From Mycobacterium sp. 050128 (GTDB lineage Bacteria; Actinomycetota; Actinomycetes; Mycobacteriales; Mycobacteriaceae): a stretch of 64,000 bases of DNA. Below, piece by piece: positions 47,233 through 56,203 of this stretch. The notes under the pieces were generated by a model. That model searched no databases, was not told the DNA's origin, and worked only from the letters and a program-made list of their open reading frames with translations. Each line of letters opens with the position of its first letter. Position 1 is the stretch's first letter. Both the position numbers and the translations under genes were made by a program. The DNA lies in the NCBI RefSeq assembly GCF_036409155.1, contig NZ_JAZGLW010000001.1, positions 3,534,001 through 3,598,000 of the forward strand, in the 5' to 3' direction.

Positions 47233-48152
47233 CACGCCGCCGGGTCGTGGGTGAGTTCCTTCGACCAGGTCGGTGCCGGCCTCAGTAGCGGCTTGGGATA
47301 GAAATCCGACAGCCACACCATGGAGTTGGCCAGCAGTTGATAGGGGTGCCTCGGGTTGACCACCCACATGCCGTGGCGCTTGAGCAACTTGTAGGTAGGC
47401 ACCCGCCGGGTGCGTTCACCCCGGTCGCCGAGTTGTTTGAAACGGTTGACCGCGTTGAAGAGCCGCTCCGAATCCATGCCCATCCCGGCCATCTCGTTGC
47501 GGATGCGGTTCAGCAGCGGTACGTACATCAGCATGCCGAGGATCAGACCAGGGGACGCGAAGCGCCCGACGAATTCGATGGCGAGCCGCCGCGCGCTGGC
47601 GTTGCCGATCATTTCCAGCACCTCGAAATCGACCGCGATGTGCCGGGATTCGTCGTTGTTGATCTTCTCGAACACCTGATGACAGACGGGGTCCTCCACG
47701 GTGTCGAGAAGGAACTTCAGCAGCGCGCCGTCGAGTGCGACCTCCAGCATCGGGATCACGGTGCCCAGCACCGACAGCGGCATGTCGTCGGCGAAGGTGT
47801 CCAGCCATTCGATGGCCAACTTGATGTTGACGTTGGGCTTGGGGATCTCGCCGTCGTCGAGCATGCCCCAGCGTTTCATCAGCGCGAGTTCGGCGTTGGC
47901 ATGCCGCTGCTCCTCGGCGTGGAAATACCGGTAGATCTCGGCGATGGTGGGGTTCGGTGCCTTCTTGGCGAGCGCCGCAAATCCCCGGGCGCCGATGTTC
48001 TCGATCCAGCACAGGTCGGCCATGAAGGCCCTGAGCTTGGGCCGAAACTCGGGCTTGATGGTGTCGGCTCCCGGTGCGTCCCAATCGATATCGGCGAGTG
48101 CCCACTGGCGATCCTTGATCTTGGCAAGCATGGCTTCCATGTCGATGGCCAC
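47232..48152 (-). CDS. Ferritin-like diiron/metal-dependent hydrolase family protein
   Basis: 306 aa. Two carboxylate-His motifs spaced as in four-helix diiron proteins are visible: YFHAEEQRHANAELAL (ExxEExxH-like) and EKINNDESRHIAVDFEV (DExxH). The family is annotated in mycobacteria as a predicted metal-dependent hydrolase and is often found beside SDR and monooxygenase genes. I infer an oxidase or oxygenase-type metal site; the reaction is unknown. It shares one base with the BVMO start. Confidence 0.75.
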   Translation of the reverse strand: MAIDMEAMLAKIKDRQWALADIDWDAPGADTIKPEFRPKLRAFMADLCWIENIGARGFAALAKKAPNPTIAEIYRYFHAEEQRHANAELALMKRWGMLDDGEIPKPNVNIKLAIEWLDTFADDMPLSVLGTVIPMLEVALDGALLKFLLDTVEDPVCHQVFEKINNDESRHIAVDFEVLEMIGNASARRLAIEFVGRFASPGLILGMLMYVPLLNRIRNEMAGMGMDSERLFNAVNRFKQLGDRGERTRRVPTYKLLKRHGMWVVNPRHPYQLLANSMVWLSDFYPKPLLRPAPTWSKELTHDPAA

Positions 48153-48178
48153 CAGCAGCCCCCTTCCCCTTGTGTTTA

Positions 48179-49039
48179 TCAGTGCATATTTGCCCGCGAC
48201 ACCAGGCCAACCACGCGGGTATAGGCCTGGGGCGCAAGACGTTTGATGTTCCAGCCGATCTTGGCGTCGAGTTGTGGCATGCAGTAGAGCTCACCGCGAT
48301 CGTGAGCATCCAGGCAGACGCGGGCGACCTTCTGCGCCGAGAACCCGGTCCAGCGCATCAGTTTGTTGGCGAGGTCACTGGATTCCTCGCTGATCCGGCC
48401 CGATTCCACGATGTTGGTCTTGACGAACGTCGGGCACAATACGGTGACCCGGATGCCGGTGCCGGACAATTCGGCGGCCAGCGTTTCGGAAAGCGAGAGC
48501 ACGCCGGCCTTGCTGACGTTGTAGGCAGCCATGCCGGGTGCGGCACCGAACGCCGCCGCCGAGGCGACGTTGATGATGCCTCGTGGGGCGTGCGCGGGCC
48601 CGGCCTCACGCAGGATCGGGGTGAACACGTGGCAGCCGTGAATCGGGCCCCACAGGTTGATGCCCAGCGTCCACACCCAATCGTCCAGGGGCACATCGCC
48701 GATGGCTGCGCCGCCGGCACCGACACCGGCGTTGTTGATGACCAGGGTGGGCGCGGCCCCGAAGAAGGACCGTGCTTGTTCGGCGAGCGCGCGAACGTCG
48801 TCGATCCGCGAAACGTCGCAGCGGATCGCGATCGCCTTCGCGCCGTGCTCGGCGATCGCGTCGGCGGTCTCTTGCGCGGCGGCTTCGTCGATGTCGCTGC
48901 ACACCACCGTGCCGCCGCGTCGGCCGAGTTCGACGGCGAACGCGGCGCCGATGCCGCTGCCGGCCCCGGTCACCACGGCCAATGCGCTGTGGCTGGTGGT
49001 CTTCGAGGTGCCGAGCAGTTTGTCCAGTGGTCCGAGCAT
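48179..49039 (-). CDS. Short-chain dehydrogenase/reductase
   Basis: 286 aa from ATG 49039, 2 bases after the hydrolase stop. The Rossmann motif VVTGAGSGIGAAFAVELG, NNAG (INNAGVGAGG), and the catalytic Ser-Tyr-Lys (NVASAAAFGAAPGMAAYNVSK) are intact. Asp in CSDIDEAA suggests NAD+ preference. A C-terminal extension (after about 225) is typical of mycobacterial SDRs acting on bulky lipids. In the operon it probably interconverts an alcohol and the ketone oxidised by the BVMO. Confidence 0.9.
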   Translation of the reverse strand: MLGPLDKLLGTSKTTSHSALAVVTGAGSGIGAAFAVELGRRGGTVVCSDIDEAAAQETADAIAEHGAKAIAIRCDVSRIDDVRALAEQARSFFGAAPTLVINNAGVGAGGAAIGDVPLDDWVWTLGINLWGPIHGCHVFTPILREAGPAHAPRGIINVASAAAFGAAPGMAAYNVSKAGVLSLSETLAAELSGTGIRVTVLCPTFVKTNIVESGRISEESSDLANKLMRWTGFSAQKVARVCLDAHDRGELYCMPQLDAKIGWNIKRLAPQAYTRVVGLVSRANMH

Positions 49040-49041
49040 CG

Positions 49042-50106
49042 TCAGCCCACCTCGTCGACGACGACGCGGGCATCTTGCAACGCGTGGGCGATGAACCGCG
49101 CAACGTAGGCCATGGCCTTTGCGGCTTCGGGTGTCATGCGCGGAAGTGCTTGGAACACATGGACTTGGTGCGGCCACACCTGTAGCTCGCAGCGCCCGCC
49201 CGCCGCTTGGATGTCGGCGGCCAGCCGCCGCGCATCGTCCTGCAGCATTTCGGCGCCGCCGGCCTGAACCAGGGTGGGGGGCAGCATGGTTCCGCCGGCG
49301 ACGTCGAGCGTCAACCGGGGATGGGTGAGTTCGATGCCCGGGTGATACAGCGCGACCAGGCGGGCCGCGTCGCGCACCCGGATGGCGGGATCGGGGCGAA
49401 TCTTCTCGCGAGCGAGCGCGAGCGCGAACGTCATGTCGATCAGCGGCGAGAACAGCACCAGTGCGGCGGGGGATTTCGCGGCGACGTCGGGCTGCAAGAG
49501 CATGTCGACCGTAAGGTGGCCGCCCGCCGAATCACCAGCGATCACAATATGTTTCGCCGGTACGCCGCAGGTGTGCACCAGCCAGTCCCAGCCCGCCCGG
49601 ACATCGTCGGCGGCGGTAGGGAAGCGGTGCCGTGGCGCCAGCCGGTAGTCGACGCTGAACACCGGTAACCCGGTCAGCGATGACAGCCAGGATGTCAAGC
49701 GCCGATGCGTCTTTGGCGAACACACGGCATAGCCGCTGCCGTGCACGTAGTAGATGGCTTCGGTGACGGTCGACGAGCGGGCTTGCCCGCGAGAAGAGCC
49801 GGCGCCCATCGGCTCAGCTTTGGTCGACGAACGCGTGGTCTCGCTCGTCGGCGTCCGGGGCCCGTACACCCATTCACCCTTGACCCGGCGACCGTCGGGC
49901 AGTCTCGTGTCGACCAGTTCAACGCGGGTGCCCGACAGCGGGGGGCCGAAGGTGCCCATGACACGCGCGATCATCTGCCGCGACAGCCAGATTCCCCACG
50001 CCCGCTCGGGCGGCACCAGCCCGCTGAACGGTCGCAGGGTGTACGTGCTTACCGCCGCCGCGCCGCGGGACCGCAATGACCCACGGGCCGGAACGATGTC
50101 CGCCAT
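49042..50106 (-). CDS. Alpha/beta hydrolase of the hormone-sensitive lipase group (LipR-like)
   Basis: 354 aa. YYVHGSGYAVCSPKTHRRL is the oxyanion-hole HGxG motif, VIAGDSAGGHLTVDMLL the GDSAGG nucleophile elbow, and the His in WPHQVHVFQ the catalytic base. These features mark HSL-family esterases such as mycobacterial LipR, LipN and LipI. As first gene of the operon it could hydrolyse an ester substrate, or an ester made by the BVMO. Predicted cytosolic, no signal peptide. Confidence 0.9.
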   Translation of the reverse strand: MADIVPARGSLRSRGAAAVSTYTLRPFSGLVPPERAWGIWLSRQMIARVMGTFGPPLSGTRVELVDTRLPDGRRVKGEWVYGPRTPTSETTRSSTKAEPMGAGSSRGQARSSTVTEAIYYVHGSGYAVCSPKTHRRLTSWLSSLTGLPVFSVDYRLAPRHRFPTAADDVRAGWDWLVHTCGVPAKHIVIAGDSAGGHLTVDMLLQPDVAAKSPAALVLFSPLIDMTFALALAREKIRPDPAIRVRDAARLVALYHPGIELTHPRLTLDVAGGTMLPPTLVQAGGAEMLQDDARRLAADIQAAGGRCELQVWPHQVHVFQALPRMTPEAAKAMAYVARFIAHALQDARVVVDEVG

Positions 50107-50204
50107 GCAACGGAGTCAACCGCAAATGGTGACATTCGTCAATGGCAGCTTTGGCTGACGTGCTCGAAGCGGAACGTGAGCTGGCGGAGGGCCTTCTCGG
50201 CCGG

Positions 50205-50486
50205 TCAGGTACTGCGCTGGAGTGCGAACACCGGGATGACGCGCGTGGTCTTGGTCTGGTAAACCCCGAAATTGGGCGACCTGGACACCACCTCGTCGAA
50301 CAGCGAATCGCGCTCCGCACCCAGGTTTTCCCGGGCCGTGGCAGCGAACGTTTCGGTGCCTATCTCCATGCGCGCGCGCGGATTGGCCCGCAAGTTGTAC
50401 ACCCATGCGGGATCGTTCGGTGCGCCTCCACGCGAGCCGACGATCACCAAGCAAGGCAGCCGCGATGGGTTGGCGCGCATAGCCAT
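50205..50486 (-). CDS. Deazaflavin (F420)-dependent nitroreductase-family protein, N-terminally truncated
   Basis: 93 aa. VIVGSRGGAPNDPAWVYNL, the RMEIGTETF stretch and YQTKTTRVIPVFAL are the central and C-terminal parts of the DDN/DUF385 family, whose members are usually about 140-150 aa. The N-terminal strand segment with the RRSGxPR pattern is absent. The frame stays open for 23 codons upstream without a start codon before a stop, and those codons do not restore the motif. It is either a degraded copy or a short-form protein. It is isolated between divergent genes. Confidence 0.65.
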   Translation of the reverse strand: MAMRANPSRLPCLVIVGSRGGAPNDPAWVYNLRANPRARMEIGTETFAATARENLGAERDSLFDEVVSRSPNFGVYQTKTTRVIPVFALQRST

Positions 50487-50645
50487 TCGCCCGTGACGCG
50501 GCGCAGTCGGGTACCGGCTTGGAAAGGTGAATTGCCAGCCAAACCGAGCCGGTCCATGATGCTAGTGGTCCCGGCCGCCGCGATGCGGCGGCTTTGTCGG
50601 TGCGGCAAGTACAAATCGGCGCGGCAATTACAAAGGAGTAGGAAC

Positions 50646-51116
50646 GTGAAGCTCGCAGAGGCGTTGTCGCTTCGGGCGACTGCGGCGCGGCGGATCGAGC
50701 AGCTACGCACTCGCATCGTGAACAACGCTCGATACCAGGAAGGCGAAGAGCCGGCCGAGGACGCGTCGGCGCTGCTGGCCGAAGTCGGCGAGGTGCTGGA
50801 TGAGTTCGAAACTCTGATCCGGCGTATCAATCGCACCAACGCTGCCACCGCGATCGATGCGGATGGCACCCTGACCGATGCGTTGGCACGCCGGGACGCG
50901 TTGCGCCACCGTCACTATGTGGTGACGGTGGCGGCAGATGCGGCCGCCGGCACCAACCAGCCCAGCTACTCGCGGCAGCTGCGGTCCGAGCTGAAAATGC
51001 AGTCGGCATTACCCGTCGCCGAATTGCGCGCCCAGGCCGACGTGCTGGCGCGCGAGCTCCGTGAGCTAGACGTGCGGATCCAACGCTCCAACTGGGAGGT
51101 AGAGCTGCTGGATTAA
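50646..51116 (+). CDS. DIP1984-family helical protein
   Basis: 156 aa from a GTG preceded by AAAGGAG. Nearly all helical and charged; MKLAEALSLRATAARRIEQL, ARYQEGEEPAEDASALL and RIQRSNWEVELL are characteristic of the DIP1984 family (named from a Corynebacterium diphtheriae protein). No enzyme motif is visible and the function is unknown. A structured, tRNA-like stretch follows it directly (51151-51229). Confidence 0.85.
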   Translation: MKLAEALSLRATAARRIEQLRTRIVNNARYQEGEEPAEDASALLAEVGEVLDEFETLIRRINRTNAATAIDADGTLTDALARRDALRHRHYVVTVAADAAAGTNQPSYSRQLRSELKMQSALPVAELRAQADVLARELRELDVRIQRSNWEVELLD

Positions 51117-51150
51117 CGGGCGCAGGTGGAGCAGGTAGTTGTCGCGAAGG

Positions 51151-51229
51151 CGTGCACAAGCCTTGATCGGCGGGCAAAGTCCGGTCTCTCCTGGTGCACG
51201 GAGGGCAGTGCAGAGGGTCCGATTCCCTC
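51151..51229 (+). ncRNA. Candidate structured RNA with a tRNA-like T-arm
   Basis: Seven-base arms CGTGCAC (51151-51157) and GTGCACG (51194-51200) can close a stem. Just after them, GAGGG TCCGATT CCCTC (51213-51229) has the five-base stem and seven-base loop of a tRNA T-arm, with C56, purine 57 and A58 in place. There is no matching acceptor stem, so it is not a tRNA. Bacterial Y-RNA-like molecules combine a tRNA-like module with a longer stem, so this is one possibility. A degraded tRNA or attachment site is another. Confidence 0.25.
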
Positions 51230-51409
51230 ATAACATCGCAGCCCAGCATTGCGCACCGGTTACGGCGCACAGCACACAGCACATCACCACGTGCAGATTC
51301 GTGACGATGAGGGCGGGCACGGGGCATCCACCTCCGCAATCGCGATCCAGGAGAATACGGATAATCACCTCCGACGGCCGAGATGCGGCCGGAAGGGGAG
51401 AGTGAGGCG

Positions 51410-52192
51410 ATGATCCACGGAAAGTCGGTCGTTGTAACGGGTTCCACGTCGGGTATAGGTCTTGCGATCGCACGGGCCTTCGCCGCCGAGGGAGCGAACG
51501 TGACCCTCAATGGCTTCGGTGACCCGGAGGCTGTCGAGCAGCAGCGGTCCGGTATCGAAGAGACTTTCGGGGTGACGGCGGCCTATTCGGGCGCCGACGT
51601 GACCAAGCCGGTCGAGATCGCCGAGATGATCGGCGGCGCCGAACGGACCTTCGGATCGGTCGATGTCCTCGTCAACAATGCCGGCGTCCAGTTCGTGGCG
51701 AAGCTGGAGGACTTTCCGGTCGAGAAGTGGGACGCGGTGATCGCGACAAATTTGTCGGCTGTCTTCCACACGTCTCGGTGCGCACTGCCCGGGATGAAAC
51801 GGCGCGGCTGGGGCCGAATCATCAACATCGCCTCGGCGCACGGCCTTGTCGCGAGCGCCGAGAAGTCGGCCTATGTCGCGGCCAAGCACGGCGTTGTCGG
51901 GCTGACCAAAGTGGCGGCGATCGAAACCGCCGACCACGGCATCACTTGCAACGCGATCTGTCCCGGGTGGGTGATGACCCCCCTGATCGAGCAGCAAATC
52001 GAAGAGTTCGCCAAGTCAGCGGGAAAGTCCTTTGACGAGGCCAAGCAAGATTTCGTGGCCGACAAGCAGCCGATGGCCCGCTTTACCCGCCCGGAAGATG
52101 TTGGCGCACTTGCGGTTTTTCTGGCCGGCGATGCGGCCGCCACCATCACCGGTGCCAGCTACTCGATCGACGGTGGCTGGACCGCCCAATGA
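51410..52192 (+). CDS. 3-hydroxybutyrate dehydrogenase-type short-chain dehydrogenase
   Basis: 260 aa from ATG 51410 with GGAAGGGGAG upstream. The motifs are VVTGSTSGIGLAIARAFAAE, NNAGVQF, and Ser/Tyr/Lys in NIASAHGLVASAEKSAYVAA. ICPGWVMTPLIEQQI and the C-terminal GASYSIDGGWTAQ are typical of bacterial 3-hydroxybutyrate dehydrogenases, which oxidise D-3-hydroxybutyrate to acetoacetate with NAD+. Ends 4 bases from the convergent mmpL. Confidence 0.88.
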   Translation: MIHGKSVVVTGSTSGIGLAIARAFAAEGANVTLNGFGDPEAVEQQRSGIEETFGVTAAYSGADVTKPVEIAEMIGGAERTFGSVDVLVNNAGVQFVAKLEDFPVEKWDAVIATNLSAVFHTSRCALPGMKRRGWGRIINIASAHGLVASAEKSAYVAAKHGVVGLTKVAAIETADHGITCNAICPGWVMTPLIEQQIEEFAKSAGKSFDEAKQDFVADKQPMARFTRPEDVGALAVFLAGDAAATITGASYSIDGGWTAQ

Positions 52193-52196
52193 AGCG

Positions 52197-55031
52197 CTAG
52201 GTGGTTTGTGCCTGCGGCAGCGGACGGGTGCGTACCAGGGTCGGCCACCAGAACCATGGCCCGAGAATGCGCAGAATGCACGGCACCACGAACGACCGCA
52301 CGATCAGGGTGTCGAGCAGCAGGCCGATGCACACGGTGGAACCCACCTGGCCGATCGTTCGCAGATCGCTTGTCAGCATTGCCAACATCGTGAACGCGAA
52401 CACCAGGCCCGCGGACGTCACCACACCGCCGGTGCTTCCGAGCGCGCGGATCAGACCGGTGTGGATTCCGGCGTGCAGCTCCTCTTTGACGCGAAGGATC
52501 AACAGCAGGTTGTAGTCAGAACCGACCGCCACCAGGATGATGAACGTGAGCGGCAATATCAGCCAGTGCAGCGGCAGGCCGATGAGATGCTGCCAAACGA
52601 GTATGGAAAGCCCGAACGCGCCGGCGTAAGAGAAGGCCACCGTCAGCGGAATGACCAAGGCAGCCATCAGACTTCGCGTGAGGAACAACATGATCAAGAA
52701 GATCAGCACGAAGGCGGCGATCGCCACGATAAGCAGATCGGACGCGGCGTATTGCTTGATGTCCTTATTGGTTGCGCCGGAACCGCCGATATAAACTTTC
52801 GAGCTGGCCAGCGAGGTCTCCTTGAGCGCCACCGTTATTGCGTTGGGGAACTGTTCGACGTGCTGCACACCCTCCGGGCCATTGGCATCTCCCTCGTGGG
52901 TGACGATGATTCGGGCAGCCTTGCCATCCGGCGACATCAGCAGCTGCATACCGGTTTTGACGTCGTCGTTGTCGAAACCCTCGTGGGGGATATAGAAGAA
53001 GTCATCGCTGCGGGACTGGTCGAAGTCGAGCCCGACATTGATCTGGTCGTCGAATGTCTGGTCGGTCTGGGTGGTCTGCAGAGACGACTGACCGTAGGTG
53101 TTGACCAACAGATTGGCCAACGCCTCCGAGTCGTCGGCGGTGAGTTGCAGCTGCGTGATGATTTGCGGCAAGGTCCTGTCGATGACCTCGAGCGAGGCTA
53201 CGGCGTCCTTGATGTCGTCGGCCATCTTGTCGAGGCCGTCGATCGACTCGAACAACGACCTGAATGCGTAACAGACCGGAATGTCGAAACAGTGCTTCTC
53301 CCAATAGAAATAGCTGCGCATCGGCCGGAAGAAGTCTTCGAGGTTGGCAAGGTTCGACCTCAACTCGTCGGTGACCTTTTGCATGTCCTCCATCGTGAGG
53401 ACCGTCTTGTGCATCTCGTCCGACATCGTCTGGAAGAAGCTAATCTCCTTGCGCAAGACCGCGACCGTGTGCTGCGTGATCTCGGCCTGCTCGCTGGTAT
53501 TGGCGTTTTGCCGCTGGCTGAACGGGAGCTGTTGGCCGAGACCGCTGCCCTGTGTGGTGAACAGGTAGGGGATATGGGCATGTTCCAAAGCTCGACCCAT
53601 GGGCCTGGTGATGCTTTGCACCATCGCGACGCCGGGAAGGCGTTCGAGAGCCTTGGCGGCGCGGTCCAACGAGATGAAGTCGGCCGAGTTTCGCAGGTCG
53701 TGATCCGACTCGATCATCAACATCTCGGAAAACAGCTTGCTCTTCGGGAAGTGCCGATCCGCCGCCTGGAAACCAAGATTGGCGGGGGAATTGTGTGGCT
53801 GGTACTGACGGTCGTCGTAGTTCTGGCGGTACGTCGGCACGAAGATCGCGCCGAGCATGACGGCGGCGGTACTGGCGGCCAGTATTGGCACCGGCCATCG
53901 GACGACGCTCGTCCCGATCCGTCGATACAGATGCGCCTTGGCCTTGCTTTTCGGATCGAAGAGCCCAAAAAGGCTGCCGACGGTCAAGAAGGCCGGCCCG
54001 AGCGTCAGCGCGGCGGCGATGGTGAACAGCATGCTGATCGCGACCGCCGGCCCCATGGTGTGGAAGTAGTTGAGTCGCGCGAAAGTCAAGCAGTAGCAGG
54101 CTCCCGCGATCGTCAGTCCCGACCCGAGGATGACGGGCGTGACGCTCTTATATGCGGTGTAGAACGCCTGCTCCCTGCCTTCGCCGTCATGTCGCGCCTC
54201 GTGGTAGCGGCCCATCAAGAAGATGCCGTAGTCCGTGCCCGCTCCCAGGGTCAGCGCGACGACGATGTTCACCGCGAATGACGAGAGTTCGATGTACCCA
54301 AGATGACCGAGGGTTGCGATAACGCCCTTGGCGACCAGCATCTCGAACAGAACTCCGGCCAACGGCACAAACAGGGTGACGACGGAGCGGTACACCAGTA
54401 GCAACATCCCGATGATCAGAAAGATCGTCACAATCGTGATGTCGTTCAGGCTCGAATTCGCAATAGCTACCGTGTCCGAGGCGAGCGGTGCGGCGCCGCT
54501 GACGTAAACCTTGAGCCCGGGTGGCGGCGTGTCCTTCGCGACGATATCCCGAACGGCCGCAACGGATTCATTCGCTTGCATCTGGCCGATATCGCCGGCC
54601 AGACGCAACAGCACGTATGCGCACTTGCCGTCGAGGCTCTGCGCGCCCGCCGCGGTGATCGGCTTGCCCCACAGATCCATGGCGTACTGCACATGCTTGG
54701 GGTCTTGCTTGAACCGGCGCATCAGATCGTCGTAGTACTGATGATCCGCGTCGCCCAGCGGCCGGTCGGCTTCCAGCACAATCATGGCCAAGCTGGTCGA
54801 ATTGGACTCGTGGAACTTCGCACCGATGGACAGCAACGCCCGCTGCGACGGCGCGTAGTGCGGGACTACCGGCCCGGCGAGTTCTTCTGCGACCCTCTCC
54901 ACCTGCGGCATGAAGGTGTTCGTCGACACGGCCAGCAGCGCCCAAAACGCGATGATCGGTATCGCGAAGACGCGGACCATTCTGGGAACGAAAGGTCGCT
55001 TCGCTACCGGCTCCGACCGATGCTCGCTCAT
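52197..55031 (-). CDS. MmpL-family RND transporter
   Basis: 944 aa from ATG 55031, which overlaps the mmpS stop by 3 bases. There are two RND halves, each with a large extracytoplasmic domain. The first membrane bundle has GAGTDYGIFLMGRYHEAR and the second VGSDYNLLLILRVKEEL, the proton-relay Asp-Tyr pairs of MmpL transporters. The second periplasmic region has a long coiled coil (about residues 490-640), as in MmpL4/MmpL5. With MmpS these export siderophores or lipids across the inner membrane. It lies about 6 kb from the mycobactin genes, but no iron box is visible upstream of the pair. Confidence 0.94.
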   Translation of the reverse strand: MSEHRSEPVAKRPFVPRMVRVFAIPIIAFWALLAVSTNTFMPQVERVAEELAGPVVPHYAPSQRALLSIGAKFHESNSTSLAMIVLEADRPLGDADHQYYDDLMRRFKQDPKHVQYAMDLWGKPITAAGAQSLDGKCAYVLLRLAGDIGQMQANESVAAVRDIVAKDTPPPGLKVYVSGAAPLASDTVAIANSSLNDITIVTIFLIIGMLLLVYRSVVTLFVPLAGVLFEMLVAKGVIATLGHLGYIELSSFAVNIVVALTLGAGTDYGIFLMGRYHEARHDGEGREQAFYTAYKSVTPVILGSGLTIAGACYCLTFARLNYFHTMGPAVAISMLFTIAAALTLGPAFLTVGSLFGLFDPKSKAKAHLYRRIGTSVVRWPVPILAASTAAVMLGAIFVPTYRQNYDDRQYQPHNSPANLGFQAADRHFPKSKLFSEMLMIESDHDLRNSADFISLDRAAKALERLPGVAMVQSITRPMGRALEHAHIPYLFTTQGSGLGQQLPFSQRQNANTSEQAEITQHTVAVLRKEISFFQTMSDEMHKTVLTMEDMQKVTDELRSNLANLEDFFRPMRSYFYWEKHCFDIPVCYAFRSLFESIDGLDKMADDIKDAVASLEVIDRTLPQIITQLQLTADDSEALANLLVNTYGQSSLQTTQTDQTFDDQINVGLDFDQSRSDDFFYIPHEGFDNDDVKTGMQLLMSPDGKAARIIVTHEGDANGPEGVQHVEQFPNAITVALKETSLASSKVYIGGSGATNKDIKQYAASDLLIVAIAAFVLIFLIMLFLTRSLMAALVIPLTVAFSYAGAFGLSILVWQHLIGLPLHWLILPLTFIILVAVGSDYNLLLILRVKEELHAGIHTGLIRALGSTGGVVTSAGLVFAFTMLAMLTSDLRTIGQVGSTVCIGLLLDTLIVRSFVVPCILRILGPWFWWPTLVRTRPLPQAQTT

Positions 55032-55471
55032 GCGGATTTCACCAGGCAAAAGACGTGCGCGTCCTGATGGTTATCGGACTGTTCAGCGCGGACAACGCCA
55101 TTCACCCGCAGCCGGCAGCCGACCTGGCCGCCCTGAACCTGCGCCGAGATGCTGCCGGACACCACGGTCAGGGTGGTCGACTCGGTGTGCGACCACGGCA
55201 GGGTCGTGAGATCCACCCGATGCGGATGTCCGTTGACGTCCACCCAGACGAGCATCCCGCCTTGCCCGACGTTGCCGAACAACTCGTAGGTGAGCCGTTT
55301 GATACTGAACTCCGGCGGCGCCGCCGGAGGATTGACGGTGATGACAGGCGGGGGATCGGAGAATTCGTGCACCTTCCACATGGCCACGCCTCCCACGGTG
55401 AGCGCAACGACGGCAACCAAAGGCATCCAGACTCGTGCCAGGACGGTCCTGCCGACTGAACGAGGGCTCAC
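55028..55471 (-). CDS. MmpS-family accessory protein
   Basis: 147 aa. One N-terminal membrane helix (about 15-32, MPLVAVVALTVGGVAMWKV) is followed by a beta-rich extracytoplasmic domain with the MmpS signatures ITVNPP, YELFGNVGQGGMLVWVDVNG and a Cys pair near the end (GCRLRVNG, HVFCLV). It is translationally coupled to mmpL. MmpS4/5 are periplasmic adaptors for siderophore export in M. tuberculosis. Which MmpS this is cannot be told. Confidence 0.92.
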   Translation of the reverse strand: MSPRSVGRTVLARVWMPLVAVVALTVGGVAMWKVHEFSDPPPVITVNPPAAPPEFSIKRLTYELFGNVGQGGMLVWVDVNGHPHRVDLTTLPWSHTESTTLTVVSGSISAQVQGGQVGCRLRVNGVVRAEQSDNHQDAHVFCLVKSA

Positions 55472-55777
55472 TCGATCACCTTTTCGGACTCCGGTTCAGG
55501 CCTTGCGCTCTCATTTCATCCCCACCTTGCGCCGCCCAAATAGTAGACGGTCATGTGCCCAATGCGATGAACTGATGGTCAAGAGTAGCGGCTTTGCGCC
55601 AATACGAGAACACGATGACCACGGACGTTGCCACCCGCCGGGGTTCACGGCAACGGGGATCGGTCCCGTTGGGCCGAGGGCAGCCCGAGTCGATGTGACC
55701 ATGCCGGTTTGCTCATGGCGCTGTCGGTGCGTGAAAAGGCCCGTTAGAGCGGGTACGAGCCGAACCCATGCCGTTGC
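55472..55777. other. Intergenic region upstream of mmpS
   Basis: About 300 bases that should contain the mmpS-mmpL promoter. No ORF with a start signal, no RNA gene and no IdeR-type box was seen. AAATAGTAGA at 55540-55549 is the only A/T-rich stretch. Confidence 0.55.
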
Positions 55778-56203
55778 TCACGACACTTTGCGCAGACGCC
55801 TTTTCAGCCTCGCGCTGCGCAGAATCTGAGTCGTGAAGTTCAGGGAAGCGAGCATGGGGAACACCCCGAGGAAGGTCCGCTCCGACGGCGTCGCTCCATG
55901 CAAGTGGTAAAGGCTCCCGAACACGTAAAAGCAACCCACCGAGAACAAGGCGCCGGGGATGCTGAACGTCATCAAGGCGCTGCGATCGGCCACGATTTGC
56001 TTCGCGTAGTCCAGTTCTTCCCGCGACATCGGTTCGCCTTTACGCACTTTTGTGGTGACCGCTCGGGCGATGCCAATTTCGTCGCTGATCGGGGTAGCAG
56101 GTCGGTCTCCCAGGCGTTTGACGTGCACGGCAGCAAAGGCGGCGAAGACCAGGGCCAGCACCAGGGCGACGATGGTCAGCAGTCCGTACAAACCTTGCTC
56201 CAT
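55778..56203 (-). CDS. Hypothetical membrane protein, 141 aa
   Basis: Family not recognised. An N-terminal membrane helix (about 5-27, YGLLTIVALVLALVFAAFAA) is followed by a charged cytoplasmic stretch (GDRPATPISDEIGIARAVTT) and two further hydrophobic segments (about 78-97 and 108-125). The C-terminus is strongly basic (RSARLKRRLRKVS). It stands alone between an intergenic gap and a divergent flavoprotein gene. No function is suggested. Confidence 0.7.
   Translation of the reverse strand: MEQGLYGLLTIVALVLALVFAAFAAVHVKRLGDRPATPISDEIGIARAVTTKVRKGEPMSREELDYAKQIVADRSALMTFSIPGALFSVGCFYVFGSLYHLHGATPSERTFLGVFPMLASLNFTTQILRSARLKRRLRKVS

Noticed and set aside
51151..51229. A true tRNA gene at the T-arm-like sequence
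   Set aside because: No acceptor stem, no credible anticodon arm and T55 is replaced by C; kept only as a weak structured-RNA candidate.
55472..55777. IdeR box controlling mmpS-mmpL
   Set aside because: No TTAGG...CCTAA-like palindrome was found in the interval.
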